A stretch of DNA of 64,000 nt from NCBI RefSeq assembly GCF_014297285.1, contig NZ_JACOQI010000007.1:1-64000 (forward strand). The letters are read 5' to 3'. This DNA comes from Dysosmobacter segnis (GTDB lineage: Bacteria > Bacillota > Clostridia > Oscillospirales > Oscillospiraceae). Below, in pieces: positions 31,723-39,919 of the stretch. Positions within the stretch are counted from its first letter, which is position 1. Each line of letters starts with the position of its first letter. The position numbers and the translations under genes were made by a program. Under the pieces are notes generated by a model that was not told the origin of the DNA, did no database searches, and saw only the letters and a program-made list of their open reading frames with translations.

Positions 31723-32781
31723 CTATTTTTTAAAATGATATTGGTCATCAGGCCTTCCACCATAAACGAAAACAGCAGATTCCTCTGATATGTTTTTTGT
31801 GTCATTATCAAAGTATGCCATCTTGGTAGGCGGCAAAACATTAAATCTCGTAATCGGAATATCGGTAACACCTAATTTGAAAATATATGTTAATTGGCCA
31901 AACCACGTTAGACAACCACACATATTCCAACATCCATTTTGGGGAAAGAACATATATCCGACACAATGGGAAGTGGGGGTAGGTAATTGAGCAGTCGAAA
32001 CTGGCTCTTGAGAATATCTAAACCAAAGATTATTTGACCAAATACCATATCGGATATATTTTCTTAGCTCATCAAATTTTGACTGTAGGACATAGTCTGA
32101 CCCTTCAGAAAAGCAAAGATAGTTAAAGACGGTTTTTGCACATACTCGCCTCATTATGGAGTCAATGGAAATCCTTATAGCTGTACTAAAATCCGTCTTT
32201 CCATACATTGAGGCGATCTCTGGTTCGCTATAGGTATAACTGTCACTCAAATACCCTTTATCTTTCAAAGCCTGTTCGACATCTTCTCGTTTGAGGTCTA
32301 CTGAAATAATGCCGTGCGGTTTCTCCTTTAGGTGAGAAAGAGTCTCTTCTGTTGCTTGAGGTAGATTGTCTAAAGAATAATAATCATATTCATCTTGACT
32401 GCCAACTTTTGATATTCCAATACATGGTGAAATATCAAAATGGACGCGTTCTTGCTTACTACTATCTGAAACTACAGTAAATTTTAGTCCTTTAAAAATC
32501 CCCCCATTCCCCGTAAGAGCAATTCGCTTATTTTGCAAAATGCGTCCATCGCTCATGCGTTTGTTGCCGTATTGCATACGCAGGAAAGCTTCATGCGAAT
32601 CAAGACCAATTTTATTTTCTAATTCCTTAGAAAAATAAGAATTACATTCTTCGCAGACTTGGTGATTGCCTAGTACAAACCCATTATTATAAGTTCCCAT
32701 CATACGGGGAACGACGTGTTCTCGGTTAAACGCAGATTCGTCTTTCTCGGTTAAGCAGTATATGCATTTATATTTAGCCAA
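31723..32781 (-). CDS. HNH-endonuclease-like cargo protein
   Basis: The product has 352 residues, TTG start at 32781 behind a run of G residues. The N-terminal zinc/HNH core is KCIYCLTEKDESAFNREHVV ... CEECNSYFSKELENKIG (about 4-57): two CxxC pairs plus a His in REHVVPR, like HNH_5 endonucleases. The remaining 290 residues are unrecognised, with aromatic and Cys clusters (NGCWNMCGCLTWFGQL). It is AT-rich and reversed relative to the conjugation genes between which it lies (DUF4366 and topB). A nuclease defending the element is plausible, but a DNA target is not evident. Confidence 0.7.
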   Translation of the reverse strand: MAKYKCIYCLTEKDESAFNREHVVPRMMGTYNNGFVLGNHQVCEECNSYFSKELENKIGLDSHEAFLRMQYGNKRMSDGRILQNKRIALTGNGGIFKGLKFTVVSDSSKQERVHFDISPCIGISKVGSQDEYDYYSLDNLPQATEETLSHLKEKPHGIISVDLKREDVEQALKDKGYLSDSYTYSEPEIASMYGKTDFSTAIRISIDSIMRRVCAKTVFNYLCFSEGSDYVLQSKFDELRKYIRYGIWSNNLWFRYSQEPVSTAQLPTPTSHCVGYMFFPQNGCWNMCGCLTWFGQLTYIFKLGVTDIPITRFNVLPPTKMAYFDNDTKNISEESAVFVYGGRPDDQYHFKK

Positions 32782-32842
32782 TTTATCCCCCCCCTTTTTT
32801 CAAATTATATATTACTTTCAAATCAATTCCAAGGAGAAAATT

Positions 32843-34942
32843 ATGATACTAATAATTACTGAAAAACCGAGTGTAGCAAAGAGTATCGCATCGGCCCTGG
32901 GTGTCACATCCAGGGCCGATGGCCATTTTGAAGGCGGCGGCTGGCTCATTTCCTGGTGCATCGGGCATCTGGTTGGGCTGGCGGATGCAGCCGCCTACGA
33001 TGACCGCTATAAGAAGTGGCGGTATGAGGATCTTCCCATCCTGCCCGACCCCTTCCGCTATGTCGTGTCCGAGGAAAAGGCCGCCCAATTCCACATTCTC
33101 CGTTCCCTGATGGAACGCTCCGATGTGACGGAGCTGGTCAACGCCTGCGACGCGGGACGCGAGGGTGAGCTGATCTTCCGGCTGGTCTATGAGGCCGCCG
33201 GATGTTCCAAGCCTTTCTCCCGTCTCTGGATTTCTTCGATGGAGGACGCGGCGATCCGGGAGGGTTTTACCGATCTGCGCCCCGGCGCGGACTATGACCC
33301 GCTGTATCAGTCGGCGCTTTGCCGCCAAAAGGCGGACTGGCTCATCGGTATCAATGCAAGCCGCCTGTTCTCCGTCCTCTACCATCGCACCTTGAATGTG
33401 GGGCGGGTGCAGACGCCCACCCTGGCGATGCTGGCCAACCGGGACAGTAAGATCGTCCTGTTCCGCAAGGAGAAATACCATCATGTGCGGCTGGCGCTGG
33501 AGGGAGCCGAGGCGGTCAGCGACCGTATTGTTTCCACGGAGGACGCCCAGACCATCCGGGACGCCTGCGATGGGCAGCGGGCCGTGTGTGTATCCGTGGC
33601 ACGGGACAAAAAGACGGAAAAGCCGCCCAAACTGTACGACCTGACCACCTTGCAGCGGGAGGCAAACCGGGTGTTCGGTTACACGGCCAAGCAAACCCTG
33701 GACTACGCTCAGTCGCTCTATGAAAAGAAGCTACTGACATATCCCCGCACGGACAGCCGGTATCTGACCTGCGACATGGCGGAGACCGCCTCCGTAGTCT
33801 TGCATCTGGCGGCGCGGGTGCCGCCCTTCGATGCCTGCCCGGAGTTTTTCCCCGATGTTGCGGCGCTGGTGAACGACAAAGAGGTATCCGATCACCATGC
33901 CCTGATTCCCACCCTAGAGTTGGAAAAGGCAGATGTGCCAGGACTGCCTGTGGGCGAGCGAAATATCCTTCTGCTGGTCTGCTACAAGCTGCTGTGTGCG
34001 GTGGCGGAGCCTTTCGTGTATGAGGCGGTCACGGCCACCTTTGACTGCGGCGGGCATACCTTCACGGCAAAAGGAAGGCAGGTGCTTTCCCAGGGCTGGC
34101 GGGCCATCCAGGAGGTGTTTCATTCCTCCCTGAAGGAGAAGCCGGAGGATGAAGATGCCGAGGGTGTCCTTCCCGCCTTGACCGAGGGGCAGGCCTTTGA
34201 GTCGGTCGTCGCCTCCGTCACCGAGCACTTTACTTCGCCCCCCAAGCCCTACACAGAGGACACCCTTCTGTCGGCCATGGAGAATGCGGGCAAAGAAGAT
34301 ATGCCGGACGAGGTAGAGCGCAGAGGTCTGGGCACCCCGGCGACCAGGGCGGCCATCATTGAAAAGCTGGTGTCCGGCGGATTTGTGGAGCGCAAGGGCA
34401 AGAACCTGATCCCCACAAAGGCGGGCGTCAACCTGGTCACGGTACTGCCGGAGCTGCTGACCTCTCCCAAGCTCACAGCGGATTGGGAGCAGCGGTTGAA
34501 CGAGGTGGCAAAGGACCAGGTATCGCCGGAGGACTTCATGGACGGGATCGAGGCAATGGCGGCAGAGCTGGTGCGGAAATACTCCCACATTTCCGAGGAT
34601 GGGCAAAAGCTGTTCCAGCCGGAGAAGGAGACGGTGGGCCTCTGCCCCCGCTGCGGCAAGCCGGTCTATGAGGGCAAGAAGAACTTCGCCTGTTCGGACC
34701 GGGCCTGCCAGTTCGTCATGTGGAAGAATGACCGTTTCTGGACCAGCCGCCGCAAGGAAATGACCCGGAAGATGGTGGCCGACCTTCTGAAAAAAGGCCG
34801 TACTTCCGTAAAGGGGATGTGGTCGGAGAAGAAAGGTTCCACCTATGACGCCGTGGTGATCCTGGACGATACCGGCGGCAAGTATGTCAATTTCAAGCTG
34901 GAGTTTCCCAAACGAAAGGATGGTGTGTATGGCAAAAAGTAA
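32843..34942 (+). CDS. topB: DNA topoisomerase III-like enzyme of the ICE
   Basis: The product has 699 residues, ATG at 32843 after AAGGAG. The toprim domain starts MILIITEKPSVAKSIASALG and contains NACDAGREGELIFRLVYEAA. The catalytic tyrosine region is KLLTYPRTDSRYLT near 300-312. The helical body reads LGTPATRAAIIEKLVSGGFV, and the C-terminal zinc ribbon is CPRCGKPVYEGKKNFACSDR. Type IA enzymes of this kind are standard ICE genes, thought to resolve transfer or replication intermediates. The full length contrasts with the topoisomerase stub at 2999-3258. Confidence 0.95.
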   Translation: MILIITEKPSVAKSIASALGVTSRADGHFEGGGWLISWCIGHLVGLADAAAYDDRYKKWRYEDLPILPDPFRYVVSEEKAAQFHILRSLMERSDVTELVNACDAGREGELIFRLVYEAAGCSKPFSRLWISSMEDAAIREGFTDLRPGADYDPLYQSALCRQKADWLIGINASRLFSVLYHRTLNVGRVQTPTLAMLANRDSKIVLFRKEKYHHVRLALEGAEAVSDRIVSTEDAQTIRDACDGQRAVCVSVARDKKTEKPPKLYDLTTLQREANRVFGYTAKQTLDYAQSLYEKKLLTYPRTDSRYLTCDMAETASVVLHLAARVPPFDACPEFFPDVAALVNDKEVSDHHALIPTLELEKADVPGLPVGERNILLLVCYKLLCAVAEPFVYEAVTATFDCGGHTFTAKGRQVLSQGWRAIQEVFHSSLKEKPEDEDAEGVLPALTEGQAFESVVASVTEHFTSPPKPYTEDTLLSAMENAGKEDMPDEVERRGLGTPATRAAIIEKLVSGGFVERKGKNLIPTKAGVNLVTVLPELLTSPKLTADWEQRLNEVAKDQVSPEDFMDGIEAMAAELVRKYSHISEDGQKLFQPEKETVGLCPRCGKPVYEGKKNFACSDRACQFVMWKNDRFWTSRRKEMTRKMVADLLKKGRTSVKGMWSEKKGSTYDAVVILDDTGGKYVNFKLEFPKRKDGVYGKK

Positions 34943-35465
34943 AGCCGAGGTCAACTTCATGGAGCATTTGAAGCCGCTGCTTCCCGCAGGCGGTGACGCA
35001 AGCGAGCTGGAGGCAGCGGCCCAGGCGATTGCCGGACTTTCCCCGGAGAACTGTGATCTTCTGGCCGCTGTCCAGGAGTCTCCCTTCCGGTTGACCACCC
35101 TGGAACAGTTCCGGGAGTTCCCCGCCAACACCGAGTATTTTGTCCTGGAGCCCAACATCCGCAAAGTGGAGGATGTGGGCTGGCGCTATCTGGCGCAGCA
35201 TTTGGACGTCCTTCTGCCCCCGGAGCTGCTGGACGCCATTGATCCCGTTCCTTTTGGCAACCACGCCATGCAGGAGGAACAGGGGTGTTTTACGAGCCGA
35301 GGCTATCTCACCCTCTCCGGCGACGAGTGGGAACATGAGCACTCCAGGGAGAGACAGACAGAGAAAAAGTCCTCCATCAAGGAGCGGCTAGAGCAGAGCC
35401 GGAAGGAATGTGCCAACCAGAGCAAGGCGCAGCCCCATCGGGAAAAGCCTGCGCCGGAGCGATAA
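34929..35465 (+). CDS. DUF4316/DUF3849-region ICE protein, function unknown
   Basis: The product has 178 residues. The ATG at 34929 overlaps the end of topB. The first part reads KAEVNFMEHLKPLLPAGGDA and LTTLEQFREFPANTEYFVLE. The C-terminal tail SSIKERLEQSRKECANQSKA matches the short domain (DUF4316-like) that also ends the next protein at 37190-37320. The shared tail suggests a common targeting or interaction signal. No enzyme motif is seen. Confidence 0.65.
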   Translation: MAKSKAEVNFMEHLKPLLPAGGDASELEAAAQAIAGLSPENCDLLAAVQESPFRLTTLEQFREFPANTEYFVLEPNIRKVEDVGWRYLAQHLDVLLPPELLDAIDPVPFGNHAMQEEQGCFTSRGYLTLSGDEWEHEHSRERQTEKKSSIKERLEQSRKECANQSKAQPHREKPAPER

Positions 35466-35477
35466 GGAGGTGTCGCT

Positions 35478-37337
35478 ATGCCCCATTATGACTATGACAA
35501 AGATTATCCCTTTGCCGCTTTCATCACCAACCTGGGCAAGTACAACGAGGGCGCCCTTGTGGGCGAATGGGTGAAGTTTCCCACCACGGCGGAGGAACTG
35601 AAAAAGGTCTTTGAGCGCATCGGGATCGGTGCGAAAGACGACTTCGGGCAGACCTATGAGGAATGGTTCATCACGGACTACGACTGCTATGTGGACGGCC
35701 TCTATGACCTGCTGGGCGAGTATGCCAACCTGGATGAACTGAACTACCTGGCCTCCAAACTGGATGATATGAGCCAGGATGAATATGAGCGGTTCCAGGC
35801 TGCTATGGAAATCGGCGACCACACGGGCAGCATCCAGGAGCTTATCAATCTAACGGAGAACCTGGACTGTTACGACATCTACCCTGACATCCACGACAAC
35901 GACGATCTGGGCCGGTATTACATCGAGGAACTGGACGCCATGCAGGTGCCGGAGCATCTGCGCAACTACATCGACTATGAGGCCTACGGACGGGATATCG
36001 CCCTGGAGGAAAGCGGCCAGTTCACCGACCTGGGCTATGTGCGGGACACCGGGGACAGCTTCCATGAGTATTACGATGGCGAGCGCGGCAGCATCCCGGA
36101 GGAATACCGGGTGATGACCTTCCAGGATGACATCCCCGAAGAAGAAATTTCGGAATGGGCCATGGACCTTGCCTACGATATGGACGAGTTTTTCCGGCAG
36201 AACGATCCGCAGTATGCCGCTGAGCACCCGGAGGAACACGCGGCGAAGGAAGAAATCTACGAAAATCTGATGGCCGGGCGTATCTCCGCCCTGGACGAGA
36301 AGCTGGCCGCCCTGGAGCAGACCCAGGAGGACTATCTTCCTTCGGAGATTGAGAAATTCAAGGACGCCACCGGCTATGAGGAATTTCTGGATGTAGACCC
36401 CCAGGCGATCCGGGAGGCCATTGAAAACCCGGACCAATCCCATGTGGACGAGATGCTGGCCTTTGCGGAGCAGGCAAACGGGGAGTATGAGGCAGAGTTA
36501 TACGGCCAGCCAGCGGCACCCAGCCCGGATGATCGTGAGACCGGCGAGAGGGTGCGGACCCCCAGGGGAACCTTCCATGTGACGGATATGAGCCGGGAAC
36601 AGATGGAGGCGGCCGGATACGGTTTCCACCACGAGTCCGAGGACGGAAAGTATCTCATCATGGCCAACGGCAGCCGCGCCTTTTCCATCCCCAACGGAGA
36701 CGCCCCTGAACATACCGCGCCGGAGAAATTGACCGTCCTGGTGGTGGAGCCCATGAAGGAGCCCTATGTGAAGGAGATCGACCCCGGCCTCCATGCGCTG
36801 CAAGCGGAGGTGGGTGGCGATATTGCCACCTCCTATCCCTTTGACGATCCGATAGGGCTGGTGCTGAACGACGAAGGCAAGCTCATCGGTCTGGACCTGA
36901 ACCGTTCCCTCCGGGACGAGCATGGGGAGATTTACGACATCGTGACTGGCACCTTCCTGGTGGTGGGCCTGGGGCCGGAGAGTTTTGCGTCCCTGCCTCC
37001 GGACATGATCCAGAAGTACACTGAGCAATTCAAGCGACCGGAGTTGTTCGCCAGCATCAATGGGCAGATCGTGTCCGTTCCCGTGGAGCCGGAAAACCCG
37101 CTGCGCACGGCGGAAATGACCCTGGAGGATGACTATGGGATGATCGATGGAATCATCAACAACGGCCGCCGTGGGGAGGAATTGGAGAAAGCCCAGGCCG
37201 AAGCGCGCAGGACCACGCCGGAGAAAAAGCCCTCCATCCGGGAGCGGCTGGAGGACGCAAAACGGGAATGTGGGTCGCGGAAAGCCCCGGACAAGCCTGC
37301 CCCCCAGAAGAAGCCCCCGGAGTTGGGCGACTTATGA
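35478..37337 (+). CDS. ArdA antirestriction fusion (ArdA-YodL-DUF3846-DUF4316)
   Basis: The product has 619 residues, ATG at 35478 behind GGAGGTG. The first 165 residues (AAFITNLGKYNEGALVGEWV ... DDFGQTYEEWFITDYDCYVD ... LDELNYLASKLDDM) are an ArdA domain, a very acidic DNA mimic that blocks type I restriction enzymes. An acidic middle part (to about 350) and a YodL-like segment (about 350-420, RTPRGTFHVTDMSREQMEAA) follow. A DUF3846-like domain (about 430-530, DPIGLVLNDEGKLIGLDLNR) and the Arg/Lys tail KKPSIRERLEDAKRECG complete it. It helps ICE DNA survive entry into a new host. Confidence 0.85.
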   Translation: MPHYDYDKDYPFAAFITNLGKYNEGALVGEWVKFPTTAEELKKVFERIGIGAKDDFGQTYEEWFITDYDCYVDGLYDLLGEYANLDELNYLASKLDDMSQDEYERFQAAMEIGDHTGSIQELINLTENLDCYDIYPDIHDNDDLGRYYIEELDAMQVPEHLRNYIDYEAYGRDIALEESGQFTDLGYVRDTGDSFHEYYDGERGSIPEEYRVMTFQDDIPEEEISEWAMDLAYDMDEFFRQNDPQYAAEHPEEHAAKEEIYENLMAGRISALDEKLAALEQTQEDYLPSEIEKFKDATGYEEFLDVDPQAIREAIENPDQSHVDEMLAFAEQANGEYEAELYGQPAAPSPDDRETGERVRTPRGTFHVTDMSREQMEAAGYGFHHESEDGKYLIMANGSRAFSIPNGDAPEHTAPEKLTVLVVEPMKEPYVKEIDPGLHALQAEVGGDIATSYPFDDPIGLVLNDEGKLIGLDLNRSLRDEHGEIYDIVTGTFLVVGLGPESFASLPPDMIQKYTEQFKRPELFASINGQIVSVPVEPENPLRTAEMTLEDDYGMIDGIINNGRRGEELEKAQAEARRTTPEKKPSIRERLEDAKRECGSRKAPDKPAPQKKPPELGDL

Positions 37338-37510
37338 GCCGGAACAAGAAATGGCGTTTGGAATGGTCGTTCTTCCTGAGCGAAAACGGCAGACGCCAGT
37401 ACAACAAGCTCTGTAAGGGATGCGTTCACCCCTGCAAGCAGAGTTTCCGGACGGTGGTGTTGTCCTGTCCGCACTATCGTTCCCGCCGCTCCAAAAAGTG
37501 CAGGAATTAG
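37334..37510 (+). CDS. Small four-cysteine zinc-knuckle protein (paralog)
   Basis: The product has 58 residues. The ATG overlaps the preceding stop (ATGA), so the genes are coupled. The pattern C-x2-C-x3-C-x10-C (LCKGCVHPCKQSFR ... SC) and the frame SFFLSENGRRQYNKL align closely with the IME-2 protein at 13812-14000. It closes the long transfer operon of ICE-3. The function is unknown. Confidence 0.7.
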   Translation: MSRNKKWRLEWSFFLSENGRRQYNKLCKGCVHPCKQSFRTVVLSCPHYRSRRSKKCRN

Positions 37511-37968
37511 GGCTCAAAATGGGCGAAGAATCCGCCTGTGGCGGCTTTTCCGTGTAAGGGCAGTATGATTTCCTATGTGGGGCAGCAGGGCGTTTTTACA
37601 TAGGAAAAACGCCGGATTTTTACCGTTGCTAAATAAAAGAAGTGCCATCATCGGATGTTATTTTGTCCGAGGATGGCACTTCTTTTTTGCTAAGTGTGAG
37701 ATAGAAACAGATTCAATCTTATGCTTGCCATAGTATTTCTAAGACCGGCAACTCTTTCATTGTGTATGGAAGTGAAAAGTGATATAATATGGAAAATAAT
37801 GTAGAATATACACCTCACAAAAATAATTTTGCTTGTATGATTTTACATTGCAAACATCTAGGTAGTATTTAGTTAAATAGAAAAACAATGTAAGAATTGA
37901 ACTTATAAGTATTGCGGCTTGTCTAGCTTATATTAATCCTTAATGAGATGCGAAAGGGAGAATTGAGC
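37511..37968. other. Intergenic region with two hairpins at the end of the transfer operon
   Basis: GGCGTTTTT-ACATAGG-AAAAACGCC (37589-37613) is followed by a strong terminator: AGAAGTGCCATC... pairing with ...GATGGCACTTCT and then TTTTTT (about 37638-37688). Beyond it the DNA becomes very AT-rich and a TATAAT near 37784 may be the promoter for the MBL-fold gene. No further gene is visible. Confidence 0.65.
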
Positions 37969-39054
37969 ATGAACTATGAACTAGAGTTTATTAGTATAAA
38001 TGAAGATTCTTGCGATGCGGATGCTATTTGTATGCGTTTTTTTGATAAAGAAAGAGGTAGATATATAATTGGAGTTTATGATGGCGGAACGCAAAAATAT
38101 GGTAACGCACTTGTTAGTCATTTGACCAAATATTATTTCCAAAATACGAAAAACCCCACAATAGATTTTATTGTTTGCTCGCATACAGATCAAGATCATG
38201 CTTCAGGACTTTGTGAATTATTTGACCACTTTCATGTAGGGGCCCTAATAGTCAATAGGCCATGGTTATACATTGATGATATTTTTGATAAGGTGACAGA
38301 TGGTCGAATTACTAAATCAAGTCTCGAAAACAGACTTAAACAAGCATATCCATATGTAAGTGCACTGGAAGAAAAGGCACTTAAAAATAACACTCCAATA
38401 TATGAAGGATTTCAAGGGACAACAATTTATAAGCAATTAAAAATATTGTCTCCAACAAAAGAGTTTTATAAGAGTCTTCTAGTAGAATCGAACAAGACCC
38501 CACTGTCCGAAAATTCTGTAGCCCAAGATAGCTTTTTTACCCGTATTTTAAATGAAGCAAAGACCACATTGGAATCTTGGACTAATGAATTGCTCAGAGA
38601 GAAAGTTTCTACATCTCCAGAAAATGAGGCGTCAATTGTTTTGCTGGGCGATATGGTGGAGGAGCAGTTTTTACTAACCGGCGATGCTGGCATCCGTGCC
38701 CTTCGCCAATCCATAGACTATGCAAGCAAAACTGGTATTGACATAAGGAGAATAAAGGTTCATCAGATTCCACATCACGGGGGACGCCACAATGTTAGCC
38801 CGTCAATATTAGACGCATTGCTAGGTAAAAAAATTGTAAAGGGAACTACTCCTACCAAATATGCGTTTGTTTCTGTGGGTAAAGGGACTAATCATCCTCA
38901 AAAAATGGTTACTAATGCTTATATGCGTAGGGGAGCAAAAGTTTACGAAGCGAGAACACATACGGTTCGACATCAAAACGGGATGACTAGCCGTTCTGGA
39001 TGGACGACTACTACCCCAATCGCTTTTAGTGAGAAAGTAGAAGATTGGGACTAA
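37969..39054 (+). CDS. MBL-fold (ComEC/Rec2-like) hydrolase, cargo
   Basis: The product has 361 residues, ATG at 37969 behind AAGGGAG. The metal-binding motif FIVCSHTDQDHASGL near 68-82 (HxDxDH class), VLLGDMVEEQFLLTGDAG near 222-240 and IPHHGGRHNVSP near 266-277 are all present. This is the architecture of ComEC-type metallo-beta-lactamase hydrolases, here without membrane domains. Such stand-alone proteins often occur in defence islands. It is AT-rich, unlike the flanking transfer genes, and is followed 77 bases later by a membrane protein gene in the same direction. The substrate is unknown: nucleotide or DNA cleavage is the family guess. Confidence 0.8.
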   Translation: MNYELEFISINEDSCDADAICMRFFDKERGRYIIGVYDGGTQKYGNALVSHLTKYYFQNTKNPTIDFIVCSHTDQDHASGLCELFDHFHVGALIVNRPWLYIDDIFDKVTDGRITKSSLENRLKQAYPYVSALEEKALKNNTPIYEGFQGTTIYKQLKILSPTKEFYKSLLVESNKTPLSENSVAQDSFFTRILNEAKTTLESWTNELLREKVSTSPENEASIVLLGDMVEEQFLLTGDAGIRALRQSIDYASKTGIDIRRIKVHQIPHHGGRHNVSPSILDALLGKKIVKGTTPTKYAFVSVGKGTNHPQKMVTNAYMRRGAKVYEARTHTVRHQNGMTSRSGWTTTTPIAFSEKVEDWD

Positions 39055-39131
39055 TTTAAAAACATAGCACTCATTAAGGCATTATCTCTACTATCTCAAA
39101 TTTGCAAACTTTAGTAACAGGAGAGGTAGAA

Positions 39132-39812
39132 ATGAAGGATTACCGCAATCAAGAAATGAAGAATCTATCATTGATGCTTTGCTTTTTGTTTTTGATTTGG
39201 TGCACTCCTGCACTAAGTTTTTCCATGGCAACCGAAGAACAAAGCCGATATGAAGCCATTTCTTTTTTATTGGAATCGGTACTAATATCCGCTGTCCTAT
39301 CCAGTGCCACACTACTGTGGGATTGTCTGATTGGCAGCAAATTAAAGGACAAACTGGTTGGATTAGGATTTATTCCGAGGCCTGGAGAAACCATTTTTAC
39401 TCGGATTAAAGAAAATAAGTTATCAGATGACCGCTTCCAATTATATGATGCCGCGTCTTTATATTCTGACATAATTTGTAACCTTCCGAATAACAAGAAG
39501 GATCGCCAAAAGTTTGAGAATAAGATGTGGTATAAAATTTACCTTAAATACCAGGAGAAAGGTCAAGTTCAGCAAACGCAAAGAGATTATCTAATGTGCC
39601 GGGATTTGTATATTGAAACTCTGGGATTTACTTTCTTTTATTTAATATCTCCAGTAGTATTTTCATCTATTGTTGTGTTTTCGAATAAGTTTTTGATGGT
39701 GTTGTTTGTTCTAGCAGTGGTTTTAAATATTTGTACTCATTTAAAAATGAACCGATTTGCGAATACCGTTTTGGCCGTTGATATTGGTAATCATAAGAAA
39801 TCTGAAAACTGA
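39132..39812 (+). CDS. Four-helix membrane protein paired with the MBL hydrolase
   Basis: The product has 226 residues, ATG at 39132 behind GGAGAGG. Predicted spans are at about 10-32, 47-70, 162-182 and 184-204, with a cytoplasmic loop of about 90 residues between the second and third (DCLIGSKLKDKLVGLGFIPR ... KMWYKIYLKYQEKGQ). No family is recognised. The gene follows the MBL-fold gene closely and shares its low GC content, so they likely form one two-gene cassette. A membrane effector or anchor is possible by analogy with other sensor-effector pairs, but not shown. Confidence 0.6.
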   Translation: MKDYRNQEMKNLSLMLCFLFLIWCTPALSFSMATEEQSRYEAISFLLESVLISAVLSSATLLWDCLIGSKLKDKLVGLGFIPRPGETIFTRIKENKLSDDRFQLYDAASLYSDIICNLPNNKKDRQKFENKMWYKIYLKYQEKGQVQQTQRDYLMCRDLYIETLGFTFFYLISPVVFSSIVVFSNKFLMVLFVLAVVLNICTHLKMNRFANTVLAVDIGNHKKSEN

Positions 39813-39919
39813 ATGTGAAAATGAGAATGGACTACTACTGTCTATTTTGAATCAGGGAATTCCAAAACAGTATTAAATAAGTCTAATACCCAAAGGAATA
39901 TACGTAATTCATATAATTA

